From: Agapanthus africanus
Lineage: Eukaryota > Streptophyta > Magnoliopsida > Asparagales > Amaryllidaceae
Length of the DNA stretch: 64,000 bases
Assembly: GCA_030015575.1 (NCBI GenBank)
Contig: JASDDO010000026.1
Coordinates: 456,483,096 to 456,547,095, forward strand
Reading direction: 5' to 3'
The first letter of the stretch is position 1. Every line of letters begins with the position of its first letter. This document shows positions 31,365-43,389 of the stretch, one piece after another. The translations under genes were made by a program, and so were the position numbers. The notes below the pieces were generated by a model that worked only from the letters and a program-made list of their open reading frames with translations, was not told the origin of the DNA and made no database searches.

Positions 31365-34300
31365 GTGTTTTCTTCTCTCTCTCTTAATTGCAGCGACCCA
31401 GTGACCACATATAGGTTACATCTAGATAATAAAATGACTGAATCTGACTGTTATGACTGGCAAAGGTCTGTCCAGATGTCAATTGCCCATGACAAGCTGG
31501 GACACCTCTTAACTAATCAAACCCCTGCTGTCTCAGGACCAGTTTCCCCTGTCACGGATATTGATATCCGTAAGACATCGGAAAAAGACTCTGCGAAAGC
31601 CAAGTTCCTCGTGTTGGTCTCAGTTGATGGTGCATACCAGAGGCAGCACGAGAAGATGGACTTAGTTTCTATCTTCCTCCATAACAAAGATTTATATGGA
31701 GAGCAATCTCGTATCGCAAGATATGAGATCTCGAACGAATTGCTTCAAGCGAGGTTGGCTATCGGGTCATCTGTAGAGGGCAACGTCCTTACAGAGACCA
31801 GCTGTTTTGAGCTCACGGACCTGAAGACCACGTTGAAGAACGGGTCAGATGCTGACTTGATTCTACAGTCTCTACCTTCTACCCTGAAGGAAACCAGGGA
31901 AGTAGAAGGAAAGGGAAGGGCAAAAGTTTCGGGACTGGATGTAGTAAAGGAGGGACGTTCCTATTGTTACGGGAATCAACATTGGCAGAAGGATTGCTGG
32001 GCTAGTAAAGCCAGTAGCCAGGATTCGAAGCATGTTGTGGCTTCGTCTTCGGGTGTGTTCGTAATAGAGAAGCCAGGATTCGAAGCCAGGATTCGAAGCA
32101 TGTCAGTTAACCCTACTTCCTGGGTATTGGATACCGGATCAGGATCTCACATCTGTAATTCGTTACAGGCTTTGAAAAACCGTAGGGTTATCAGGATAGG
32201 TGATATGACTCTCAGGGTTGCTAACTGAATGAGCATGAACGCTGAATCCATAGGGGAATATCATCTTGGACTGACAACTGGGCAGATATTGATTTTGCAT
32301 AACTGTTTGTATGTACCAGGTGCGACTTGTAATATCATATCTATATCCTTACTTTCAAAGGAAGGATATGATTTTACTTTTGTAAGCGATGTGGTTCACA
32401 TCCACCTAAATCAAGTTCTGATTGGGTCAGGTACATTAGAAAACGGGATATACGTGTTGAATCAAGCTCAGATTTTCAGTGTCCAGAACACACTTAAAAG
32501 AAAGTCTCCGGAATTAAATCAGGCTTTCTTATGGCATTGTAGACTGGGTCACATTAATGAGACACGGTTAACAAAGTTACATAAAGAGGGATACTTGAAT
32601 CCGTTCGAGTATCAGTCTTATGCCACTTGAGAATCTTGTCTCATGGGAAAGATGACAAAAACTCCGTTCACTGGACACGGAGTAAGAGCGAGCTCGCTCT
32701 TGGGACTCATACACAGTGACGTGTGTGGTCCAATGTCTACACATGCGCGAAGTGGTTATTCATACTTCATTACTTTCACAGATGATTTCTCTAGGTATGG
32801 ACATGTCTTCTTAATGAAGCACAAATCCGAGGCCTTTGAGAAATTTCGGGAATACAAGAATGAAGTTGAAAAACAAACAGGCAAAAGTATCAAGACACTG
32901 AGATCTGATCGAGGTGGTGAATACTTGAGTGCCGAGTTTCTGGACTACTTAAAAGAGAATGGAATTCTCTCACAGCTTACTCCTCCATACACACTACAGC
33001 ACAACGGTGTATCGGAAAGACGGAATCGAACCCTATTGGATATGGTTCGTTCTATGATGAGTAAGGCTGAATTACCGCGATCCATCTGGGGTTATGCACT
33101 AGAATCAGCTGCATATCTTTTGAACAAGGTTCCCTCCAAGACTGTTTCTACCACACCATATCAGATGTGGTGTGGGAAGAAACCCCATCTTCAATATCTG
33201 AAGATATGGGAATGTCCAGCTTTTGTTAAAAAGCAGCATGCGGACAAACTCGAGGCACGCTCAGTACTGTGTATGTTTGTGGGATACCCAAAGAACTCCA
33301 GGGGGTATTTTTTCTATTACGCAGAGGAACAAAGGTTTTTTGTTTCTCGTCATGCCTACTTTCTGGAACATCAATTTTTAGAAAAAGGAACAAGTGGGAG
33401 CGTAGTAGAGCTGGAAGAAATTCCAGAGCCACAAGCTATTACTGAAAGCTTGGAAGAACCAGAAGTTTCAGGAGAGCCGTACATTCCTGCGCCGCTCCGC
33501 AGGAGTAGTAGGCAGTCTCATCCGCCCGAGAGATACTACGGTTTTCTCATAGACGGGGATAGAGAGGATTGCGTCATTGATCATGATGAGCCTACTAGCT
33601 TCCAGCAAGCCATTCAGAACGGTGACTCGGTAAAATGGCTGGATGCAATGCGGATCGAGATGGAGTCCATGTACACCAACAAAGTTTGGACTTTGGACTT
33701 TGCTCCAGAAGGGGTAAAACCCGTAGGCTGCAAATGGATCTTTAGAAAGAAGATTGGTGTAGATGGACAGGTTGAAATCTATAAAGCTAGACTTGTTGCA
33801 AAGGGTTTTCGTCAAAGACTTGGTTTGGACTATGACGAGACCTTTTCTCCAGAGGCTATGCTCAAATCCATTCGGATCCTTCTTGCCATTGCTGCCTTCC
33901 ACGATTATGAGATCTGGCAGATGGACGTAAAGACGGCTTTCCTAAATGGAAATTTGGAAGAGTGCGTCTATATGGATCAGCCGAAGGGATTCATTCAGAG
34001 TGGGAGCAGCGGTAAAGTATGCAAGTTTCTCAAGTCCATCTATGGACTGAAGCAGGCATCGCGGAGTTGGAACATCTGCTTTGATGATACTGTCAAAGAA
34101 TTCGACTTTATCAAAAACCCAGATGAACCGTGCATTTACAGTAAGATTGTAGGGAGAACTGTGGTATTCCTCGTCTTGTACGTGGACGACATTCTACTAA
34201 TAGGAAATGATATTCCTATGTTACAGTCAGTCAAAGGATTCTTGTCACAGAGGTTCTCCATGAAGGACCCGGGCGATGCCAACTACATTCTGGGGATCCA

Positions 34301-35164
34301 GATCTATCGTGATAGATCTAAAAAGATTTTGGGACTTTCACAGTCCAGGTACATTGACACCATACTGAAACAATTCAGTATGGAAGATTCCAAGCGCGGT
34401 AATCTACCGGCTTGTCACGGAATCACCCTCTCCAAAGAGATGTCTCCCAAGACTGATTTGGAAAGGGCTCGCATGTCATCTATACCCTATGCATCTGCGG
34501 TAGGCTCTATAATGTATGCGATGTTATGTACCAAACCAGATGTAGCATACGCATTGAGCGTTGTAAGCCGGTATTAGTCGGACCCAGGGGAGAAACACTG
34601 GATAGCAGTAAAGAACATTCTCAAGTACCTGAGAAGGACTAAGGAGATGTTCTTGGTGTATGGCGGAAAAGACCTCCAGATCGAGGCCTTTGTTGACTCC
34701 ATCTTCCAGAGTGACAACGATGACTCCAAGTCCATGTCGGGTTATGTCTTTACCCCCAATGGAGGGGCGGTTTGCTGGAAGAATTCCAAGCAGGAAACCA
34801 TTGCTGACACAACTATGGAAGCGGAGTACATAGCTGCTTGCGATGCCGCAAAGGAAGCTGTCTGGATGAAGAAGTTCCTTACGGAGCTTCAGGTGGTTCT
34901 TAACTTGTTGATCCAATACCGCTGTATAGTGATAACAATGGCGCTATAGCTTTAACGAAGGAACCCAGGTCCCATCAGAAGTCCAGGCACATTTTGATGC
35001 GGTACCACCTGATCAGGGAGATCGTAGATCACCGGGAGATCGAGGTGAAGAGAGTAAATTCAGAAGATAACACTGCAGATCCACTCACGAAGGCCTTACC
35101 CCAGAGTCAGTTCGAGCGGCTGATCGAGATGATAGGTCTTCGATACGCCAGGACATGGCCTTAG
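31365..35164 (+). pseudogene. Copia gag-pol polyprotein of element C, three stops and one frameshift
   Basis: A single frame in copia order. Gag begins near 31365 or at the ATG at 31434 (MTESDCYDWQ). Its nucleocapsid knuckle is damaged (SYCYGNQHWQKDC lacks one Cys). Protease is WVLDTGSGSHICN. The pre-integrase zinc region is LWHCRLGHI. Integrase has HSDVCGPM, FTDDFSRYGH, SDRGGEYL and the Glu of VSERRN. RT has ARLVAKGFRQ, MDVKTAFLNG and LYVDDILLIG. RNase H has MSGYVFTPNG and MEAEYIAACDA. Stops fall at 32226-32228, 32628-32630 (a zinc-binding Cys codon TGC changed to TGA) and 34575-34577 (CAG to TAG). One base is lost near 34906 compared with D. Otherwise all domains are present at usual length, although gag looks shortened between LILQSLPST and the knuckle. 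Confidence 0.93.
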
Positions 35165-35178
35165 TGCAAGTGGGAGAT
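35165..35178 (+). promoter_or_regulatory. Polypurine tract of copia C
   Basis: GCAAGTGGGAGAT directly precedes the 3' LTR start at 35179. Confidence 0.85.
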
Positions 35179-36310
35179 TGTTAGTATATATGCCCTAGAG
35201 GCAATTATTGTATCATACTAGTTTGTATATTACTTAATGGAAGCTTGGGATATTCACAGTTGTATAGACAATCTTGCTCAAAATGGTAGTATGCTACTTG
35301 GTTTGTTTCTACTTCAATATGTGCATGTGTTTCTTTTAGCATATTGCTTATACATATTAGTAGAGCCCTTAGGATCTTTGTTTGATTACCAGCGTTGTGA
35401 TGGCAGTCACACTCGTGGGGGCTCGGTAATCTACAAGCACATCCTTATACAGGTCCCTAGTCGTAGGACTATCGAGACAGGGCATCGATACTCCGGAGTA
35501 GACTAGCGTATGCGCTTCTCATCCTAGCAGGGGAAACGGTTTGTCCCACAGCCGTCAGTACGTCGTACTTGAGATAGTATGCGGGTGCTTGTTAGGTTAC
35601 GAGTACACTGGACATGACTCGTTGGGAACTGTTGGTTGGTACTATACCTATCGTCAGTTATCAGTTCCTAGGTGACATGCGTACAGCTTAGTCCGTTGAC
35701 TTGACACTATCACTTCGCCTCGAGTGTGTTCCCACTGTACTTTGACTACTACCCTACCACGGCTCAAAGGAGTCGTGCAAACAGGTAGTAGTTGGGTGCA
35801 GTCCCGAAGCACTTGGAGGCAGTGACGGTTAGACAGGATTCGTCTCTCCCGGTATTGGGAGTTGATATCGCGCTGTGTCATGGAGAGCCATTACACATAG
35901 TCGTCCCTGGCCAGGGCAAGCGAGATATACTGGTAGGTTTCCAGTGTTATCTCAGGGTGTTCGGGGCTACACTCCTACACGACTTGTACCGCTATTAGGG
36001 GACTGACGTTTACCGCCCCTCTAGGCCCGCCATGCGATATTCTCAGACGAACAGACCAGACTGTACGGAGACTGTCACATTCAGGCTCAGTAGGAGTTCA
36101 GATGGGTTTCACCTCGTCCGTCTTCTTATCGGCATCTACCTTGGGGCCGTTACGCACAGCTAGTGCCGCTTGCAGTCTGTGGTTAAACCTACTGCCAGCG
36201 TAGTGTCGAATCTTTAGAGTCCCACACAGAGAGCTATTCGCCTTTAGGCAAAAGAGTAGAGGTCGCATGGTTTTGCGATAAGGTTCGGTCACATTCGCGC
36301 ACTTATGCGC
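35179..36310 (+). repeat. 3' LTR of copia C, first part
   Basis: It starts TGTTAGTATATATGCCC and is interrupted after TGCGC (36306-36310) by gypsy 1. It continues at 48233. Confidence 0.93.
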
Positions 36311-37882
36311 TGATTGGTAGAGTTTTTGCATGTTCAAGTTTATTACCGCAATCAAGACGGTTTCGCTTGTAGCTAACCGGTTGAGTACGGGTCGTCCGCA
36401 GGGAGATGGGAATCTTTTTCTATGTGCTTTAACGAGTTAAGTCCAAATGTCCAGGTTTGTTTTGAGATTAACTATGTGCTAAAATAATATGTAAAGAGAG
36501 CTTGTTAGGGTTAGGATTAGTTTAGTTTGAGTTAGGAGTCGCTCACTTCTTTCGTTGCCACTCTTAATATCGGTGTTACGGTAATCGGCAACAACGGAGA
36601 TTAGCACAACTAGGAAGGAACTTGCGAGTATAAGCTAGGCTTTACAACGCTTCAGTTCTTCCTTTTGGTGCTTGTCCATCCGTTCTTGGCTCTTAGCCTT
36701 AACCTCCGGTTAATTCAACAACAACCGGTCTCACCGCTATCATGTAGGATAGGATGCCGTAGGGAGCGGATTGTGGTTCAATTAACGGGAGTCCGAATTA
36801 AGATGTTTGGCAAGGAAAGAGTGAGAGAGATTTCCTTCTCTCAAACTTTCCTTATCCTACCCTAACAAGTTAAGAAAACTACTCAACCATTATAAGAAAA
36901 AGGAAATACAACAATAGGTGGAAGATAGAAAGAAGGAGGTTAGAAGATTACAACTAGCTATTTGAGACCTCATCTTGGCAAGGATCAAGCTTAAGCATCA
37001 TTGTTGTTAAGGATAAAGAAAAACTAGAAGAAGAAAGAAACAAACAACAAATAACAACAACTAGATTAGCAAATAAAAATTACAAGCAATTATAATTAAC
37101 AAAAGAACAAGACAAGCATGATAAAGAAAAGAACTCTTTTATTCATCACTTCACTCCCAAAAGCTCACTACAAGGTTTTAATGGAGAAGAGATGAGAAGA
37201 GGAAGAAGAACAACAACATATATCCTAAAATCTAAATACAAGAATAAGCACCCTTGGCTTTGGCAAGTTCTGGACTATTGATAGGCACGAAACAGAAATT
37301 CTAGGGCAACATTCTGGATCATCATGAAAAGACCAAACAGCCCGTGAAAAGTTTCCATCTGACGAGCCAGCATGGCCGCGGTTCCACGGCCTAAGCGTGC
37401 TTATGCCGTGGAACCGCGGCCATTTAGGAGACTTAGGCCTTCAATTTTGGTGATTTCCCTTGGTTTGCAGTACCCTTCAGTGTGGTATATGTTGTTTCTC
37501 AGAAGCTCTTCACAATTTTTGTAGAATTTCAGCAGAACAAAAGGTGATGTGATGTGGATCTTTTGTCATGATTTTTCTTGAGCTCCGCGTAGATATGTTG
37601 GATCTTGTGTCGACATTGAGCTTTGTGCATAAAAATGACATTGATTTGCCATTTTGTCCCTTAAACTGGTGTGCGACAACATACGGATAGAGAGCGGAGA
37701 CCTGTGTTTTATCTGTGGTTGGCAGTAATCCGGAATTTGTCGTACTTTTCCATGAATTACCTGTTTTAGATCTCAGAACCTGTATCCTGGAACTAACTAG
37801 CTAACACGGCTCAAGAGTACCTACCGATAAGCAATGTGATAAAAATTGGGTGGTATAAAAATGCAAAAATCTGATATGAACA
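36311..37882 (-). repeat. 3' LTR of gypsy 1, 1572 bp
   Basis: It spans TGATTGGTAGAG to ATGAACA on the plus strand. Relative to the other LTR it lacks a short ACTAAGGAATC segment near 36735, and its TATA box is altered (TATTGATA on the plus strand, about 37276). Confidence 0.93.
37374..37421 (-). repeat. GC-rich double-palindrome hairpin in gypsy 1 3' LTR
   Basis: Arms 37374-37396 and 37399-37421 (23 bp, one mismatch) around GT. Further copies lie in the other gypsy LTRs (47718-47765, 51713-51760, 62102-62149) and in both gypsy leaders. Confidence 0.88.
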
Positions 37883-39404
37883 AATACCCCTAAACTTATC
37901 ATTTTCTCGTCCCGAGCAAAGCCAATTTATTCACAAAAAATTCCTAACCTCACTTTCGCAGGGAACGCGATTGCACTGAGCATGTGCAACAAGTCGTTAA
38001 CCTCTAGGTGTCCCTAGTAGGAGGAGTGTTGTCTCCTGAGGGTTTTCAGCTGATACTACCCATAAAATCCGGTCAAGCTAGTTTTGCAAAATAACTATGA
38101 TTCAAACCCTAAAGTTTTGTTTCAGAAAATAACAATTCTATTATCCTAAGTCTAGACTATCGAACCTTTGTTTTTCACACTTCGCTTCTTATTTAACTTA
38201 AGATTTTTTATGTCTTTACGTGCAGTGCAAATAGTGTCGTTAAGTTCCAGAAGGATCGATTAAAGTCATCATGTCACACAATAAAGCCCAGATAAAAATT
38301 TTAAAAGGATCACATAAGTTTTATAAAGAGTTAAGCATTTTTCAAGTTTCGTTTTCCAGTAAGGTTTCAACTTCAGAATTTCTATCTTCCTTAACATGAA
38401 ACTAGGTCTTATTTTTCACTCCACATTTTTCTTGTTTTCATTTCATACACACTTCTGTGAACGTGCAATAGTCTTTATCATAGAATAAAACCTTCATATT
38501 TCCGCTAGAAATATTTTTTTTATAAAAACCTGTCTTTTGTCAAGATTATTCTCACACAAAGAACCATTAGGAATTTTAACTCGGAGAGAACACTTGCTTG
38601 ACTTTGTTTTAATCTGGATTTTCTAGGCTTCTGAACGAGCTTTGGGCCAATGCACCCAAACCAGTTGGCTTTAGGGCATTAGGTGTAGAGACACCCCAGC
38701 GGACTTAATTACTCAAGTTACCTAGGCCCAAAAACAAAAGACAATTTAGCGTGAAAATCATGATGATTCAATGCGAACGGAGATATAACCGGCAGTTCAG
38801 TTATTTTTTTGGATAAAAGACGTGTTTATTGGGTTAGGTGTGTAATCATTCCAATCAAGTTTCAGATGGGTTATTTTTCAGAATTAGTTCCAATTAAGGC
38901 ATCAATAACATTCCTTCATATTTGCTTCACTTTATAAAGTATTCTTGATACTATTTATTTCAGAACAAAACTATTTAATCCTCAGAAAATCATTTATCCA
39001 TTTAAAAGTTTTTAGACATAATAGACTTGTCATCTAATTTCTAAAACTCACGACACGTGTAGTGTGATGTAAAGACGTATATCAGCTATAGTTAACTTCA
39101 AAGGAGAGTTATCTTTCAGGTTTTCAAAATCTAAAAATAAGCTTTAGTTATTCTTATCTTATCAAACAAAACCGTCGAAATGTTGAATCTGAGTTCTCCC
39201 ACTAGCTAACTTGACAGAAAAGTTTTTATGTTTTTAGAAAATTTTCTGATTTTTATGGATTTTATGGATTTTAGTATGCAGATGCAAAATATACATATAA
39301 ATGCAAAGGTTAGAAATGCGTACCGAGCGTACCCCCAAACTTAAACTGGATAGTGTCCTCACTGTCATTGCATGAAGAGATCATTGAAGGGTCAAAATTG
39401 TTGA
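37883..39404 (-). other. Non-coding segment between integrase and 3' LTR, gypsy 1
   Basis: 1.5 kb with no substantial frame. It is strongly conserved with 52223-53740 of gypsy 2. The purine tract (GTTTAGGGGTATT, minus strand) abuts the LTR at 37883. Some Athila elements carry an env-like gene here; this one does not. Confidence 0.8.
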
Positions 39405-42400
39405 TTAGATATACACAATTTTTTTTTGTTTTTTTTTGTTTTTAAAGAAAAGAAAAATAGTAAAAATGGAAAAGAATATCCACAAATATATACAAAATGG
39501 TATATACATACACCCAAACTTATTTGGAACAGTGTCCACTGTTCTTGGCTGGATAACCGAAATTTGGTGGTATGCAGAGTAAACCGGCTCCTGTAAGACC
39601 AGGAGCTCCTCTGTTGGTTCGGCGCTAAGGTACGGTTTAAGTCGGTGTCCGTTTACTTTGAAAAATGAACCGTCCTTTGGATTCTCCAAATCCACAGCGC
39701 CATGCGGATACACATTCCGCACAAAGTATGGCCCTTTCCAGCGAGATCTGAGCTTACCTGGATGGAAATGTAGCCGGGTGTCGTAAAGCAGTATCTGTTG
39801 ACCATGTACGAATGTTTTACGTAAAAGGTGTTTATCGTGAAACACCTTCGTTCGGTTTTTAACGACAACCGCGTTTTCGTAAGCCTCATCCTTAAGCTCG
39901 CTCAATTCGTTGAACTGCAGCTTCCGATGGCTGCCCGCACCTTCGAGAGACAGATTCAGCTCTTTTGTCGCCCAAAATGCGCGATGCTCTATTTCCACGG
40001 GGAGGTGGCAAGCCTTTCCGTACAAAAGCCGATAGGGAGACATGCTAAGATCGGTCTTATAAGCAGTTCGTAATGCCCAAAGGGCATCAGTGAGTTTCAA
40101 CGACCAATCCTTATAGTTCTTGGAAACCGTCTTCTCCAGTATCTGCTTGATTTGCCGATTTGAAACTTTGGCTTGCCTACAGGTTTGGGGGTGGTAGGGC
40201 GTAGATAGCTTATGATTAATGGAATATTTCTGCATCAAGACCTCGAAAGTCTTATTGCAGAAATGAGTTCCATTGTCGCTAATGATCGCTCGGGGGTGCC
40301 CAAACCGGGAGAAAATGTTTTCTTTAAGAAACCTAACGACAACCTTGTTGTCGTTAATCTGGTTGGGCATAGCCTCAACCCACTTAGAGACGTAATCAAC
40401 AGCGAGAAGGATGTACAAGTTCCCAAAAGAGCTGGGAAATGGCCCCATGAAATCTATCCCCCAAATGTCGAAAATCTCCACAACCAAGATTGGTTGGAGC
40501 GGCATCTCATTCCTCCTGGATATCCGGCCCAAGTGTTGGCACCGGGAGCAAGTCTTGCAGTAGTCATAAGCGTCTTTGAAGAGTTGTGGCCAGTAGAAAC
40601 CACACTGCAAGATCTTCTCAGCTGTCTTTCTGGGGCCAAAATGCCCGCCACATGCTTGATCGTGGCAAAATGACAGCACACTCTTGAATTCATCGTCAGG
40701 GACACACCGACGAATAATCTGGTCGGGACAGTACTTGAACAGATAGGGTTCGTCCTAGTAAAAGTGTTTTACTTGGGATAAGAATCGAAGTCTGTCCTGA
40801 CTTGACCATTCAGTCGGTAGTAATCCTGTGGCCAAATAGTTCACAATATCTGCGAACCAGGGTTCGCAAGATACTGTCATGAGTTGTTCATCCAGAAAAA
40901 CGTCGTTGATCGGAATTTGAAGCGACGGCGAAGAAGGAAGTCGTGAGAGATGACATCCTCTTTTGTCCTTGATGACAAGGTCAAACTCTTGAAGCAAGAG
41001 GATCCAACGTATTAGCCGAGATTTTGCATCTTTCTTCGCAAAAAGATGGCGCAGAGAAGAATGGTCTGTGTGGAGTGCCGATGAGGTAGGGCCTGAACTT
41101 TTCTAAAGCAAATACAACAGCCAAGAATTCCTTCTCAGTTGTTGTATAATTAAGTTGGGCGTCGTTCAGGGTTCGGCTAGCATAATAGATTACGTGCGGT
41201 ATCTTGTTGATGTGTTGTCCAACGACAACACCAATGGCAAAGTCGGATGCATCGCACATAATCTCAAATGGGTGCGTCTAGTCAGGTGAAGAAAGAACGG
41301 GAGCATAAGTGAGTGAGCTTTTTAATGACTCGAACGATGTTACACAGCTCGAGTTGAAGTCGAATGGCGTGTCCTTGGCCAGCAAAAGAGTCAAGGGCCT
41401 AGCAATCTTGCTAAAGTCCTTGATGAACCGTCTATAGAAACCGGAATGGCTAAGGAAGGATCGGATGCCTCGGACGTATCTGGGAGGAGGGAGATTGGAA
41501 ATGACCTCAATCTTCTCTTTGTCAACCTCTTTGCCATTTTGCGAAATGATATGTCCTAAGACAATACCTTCGCGCACCATGAAGTGGCACTTCTTCCAAT
41601 TCAAAGTGAAGTTCTTGTCCTTACATCGGGTAAGGACAGCGTCAAGATGCAGCAAACATTCATTAAAGGAATCGCCGAAGATGGAGAAATCGTCCATGAA
41701 GATCTCCAGGAATTTTTCCACCGTGTCTGAGAAGATTCCCATCATACACCGCTGGAAGGTAGCGGGCGCATTGCATAATCCAAAGGGCATGCGACGATAT
41801 GCAAACGTGCCGAAAGGACAAGTGAATGTGGTCTTGTCTTGGCCTTTTTCGGTGATGGGAATTTGATTATATCTGGAGTAGCCATCAAGAAAGCAGTAGC
41901 ACTCGTATCCGGCCAATCGCTCAAGCATCTGGTCAATGAAAGGTAGCGGAAAGTGGTCCTTCCGCGTTGCGGCGTTGAGTTTTCTGTAATCGATGCATAC
42001 TCACCACCCAGTCTGGGTGCGAGTAGGGATTAACTCGTTCGCCTCGTTAGTGATGACCGTTATGCCTGATTTCTTGGGGACAACATGAATGGGGCTAACC
42101 CACTGGCTATCAGAGATAGGGTAAATGATACCATTATCCAGACACTTTACAATTTCCTTTTTCACAGCCTCCTTCATGACTGGGTTGATTCGCCTTTGTG
42201 GATCCCTGGCTGGTTTGGCATCATCCATCAGATGAATGTGATGTTCAACGATCAGGGGACTAATCCCCTTGATGTCCGCCATGGACCAGCCAAAAGCTTG
42301 CCTATTACTGTGCAAGACCGCAAGAAGGGCTTTCTCTTGCTCTGGAGCTAGAGAAGCCGAGATGATAACAGGGAGGGCCTCGTTCTCACCCAAGTAAGCG

Positions 42401-43389
42401 TACTTAAGGTGAGACGGCAAAGGCTTGAGTTCGAGCGTTTCAGGTGAAACGATTGAAGGCAAGATTGGTGAAAAGGTCTCGAACTCAAAGGATTCCGGCA
42501 AAGGTTCAAAACGAGTGTAAGCGACCGAGTTGGATGGTTCAGGTAACTCATCCGGAAATTCGAAGGATTCAAACTCGGGTGGTGAGTGGCTAAGATCGTT
42601 CGAGAAAGTGAAACACTCATAGTCGTTGTCGGGCGCAGAAACTGCAGCAGGTTCGAAGAGGAATGCACTAGTGGCGTTAAGGTTATCGTGATCGAACAAA
42701 AACTCCTCGAATTCACACACTTCCGGGGTGATCTCCTGGATTGAGCAAACGTCTAGTTTATTAGCATTAGGTTCGGAGGGCTGATTCCCCAACCTAAAAA
42801 TGTTGAGTTCAATTGTCATATTTCCAAAAGATAGGTTCATCGAACCATTTCGACAATTGATCACAGCATTTGAGGTTGCAAGGAATGGGCGGCCTAGTAT
42901 CACCGGAATTTGATTCCGGGGGTTAGCTACAGGCTGTGTGTCCAAAACAATGAAGTCAACAGGGAATATGAAGTCCCCGACCTTGATTAACACATCCTCT
43001 AGCTCACCCTTAGGATGGGTGATTGATCGGTCGACCATTTGGAGAGTACAGTGTGTGGGTTTCAGCAGTCCTACACCTAGTTGCTCATATACTGAGTACG
43101 GAAGCAGGTTAACACTGGCACCAAGATCTAATAGTGCGCGGTTGATGTTCTTATCCCTAATGGTAATAGAAATCGTAGGACAGCCAGGGTCCTTCCGTTT
43201 TTGAGGTAAAGATTGGGTAAGAGCATCACTCACAGCACTAGCCAAGAAAACTTTCTTGGGTACCTGAGATTTCCTCTTTTTCGTGCACAAGTCGATTAAG
43301 ATTTTCACGTAGGACGGGACTTGTTGGACAGCATCTAAAAGGGGAATGTTGATGTTAACCTGCTTAAACAACTCCAGAATCTTCTCCAT
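39405..43389 (-). pseudogene. Athila-like pol of gypsy 1: protease, RT, RNase H, integrase
   Basis: It starts at an ATG (MEKILELFKQ) right after a TAA. Protease is LLDLGASVNLLPYSVY (about residues 86-101). RT has VCIDYRKLN, FLDGYSRYNQI, MPFGLCNAP and the catalytic FMDDFSIFG. RNase H has [10 protein letters not shown] and [14 protein letters not shown]. Integrase has the HHCC finger (HDQACGGHF, then CKTCSRC), then GIDFMGPF and SDNGTHF. The third catalytic residue is Lys (CRQAKVSN) where gypsy 2 has Glu. Stops lie at 42001-42003, 41278-41280 and 40755-40757. An 11-bp deletion shifts the frame near 41075, and another deletion removes part of the RNase H end near 40950. The integrase frame itself (40679-39405) is intact apart from the active-site change. 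Confidence 0.93.

Noticed and set aside
39828..40673. Plus-strand frames opposite the gypsy integrases (also 54144-55019)
   Set aside because: They are antisense shadows present in both copies because the integrase sequence is conserved.
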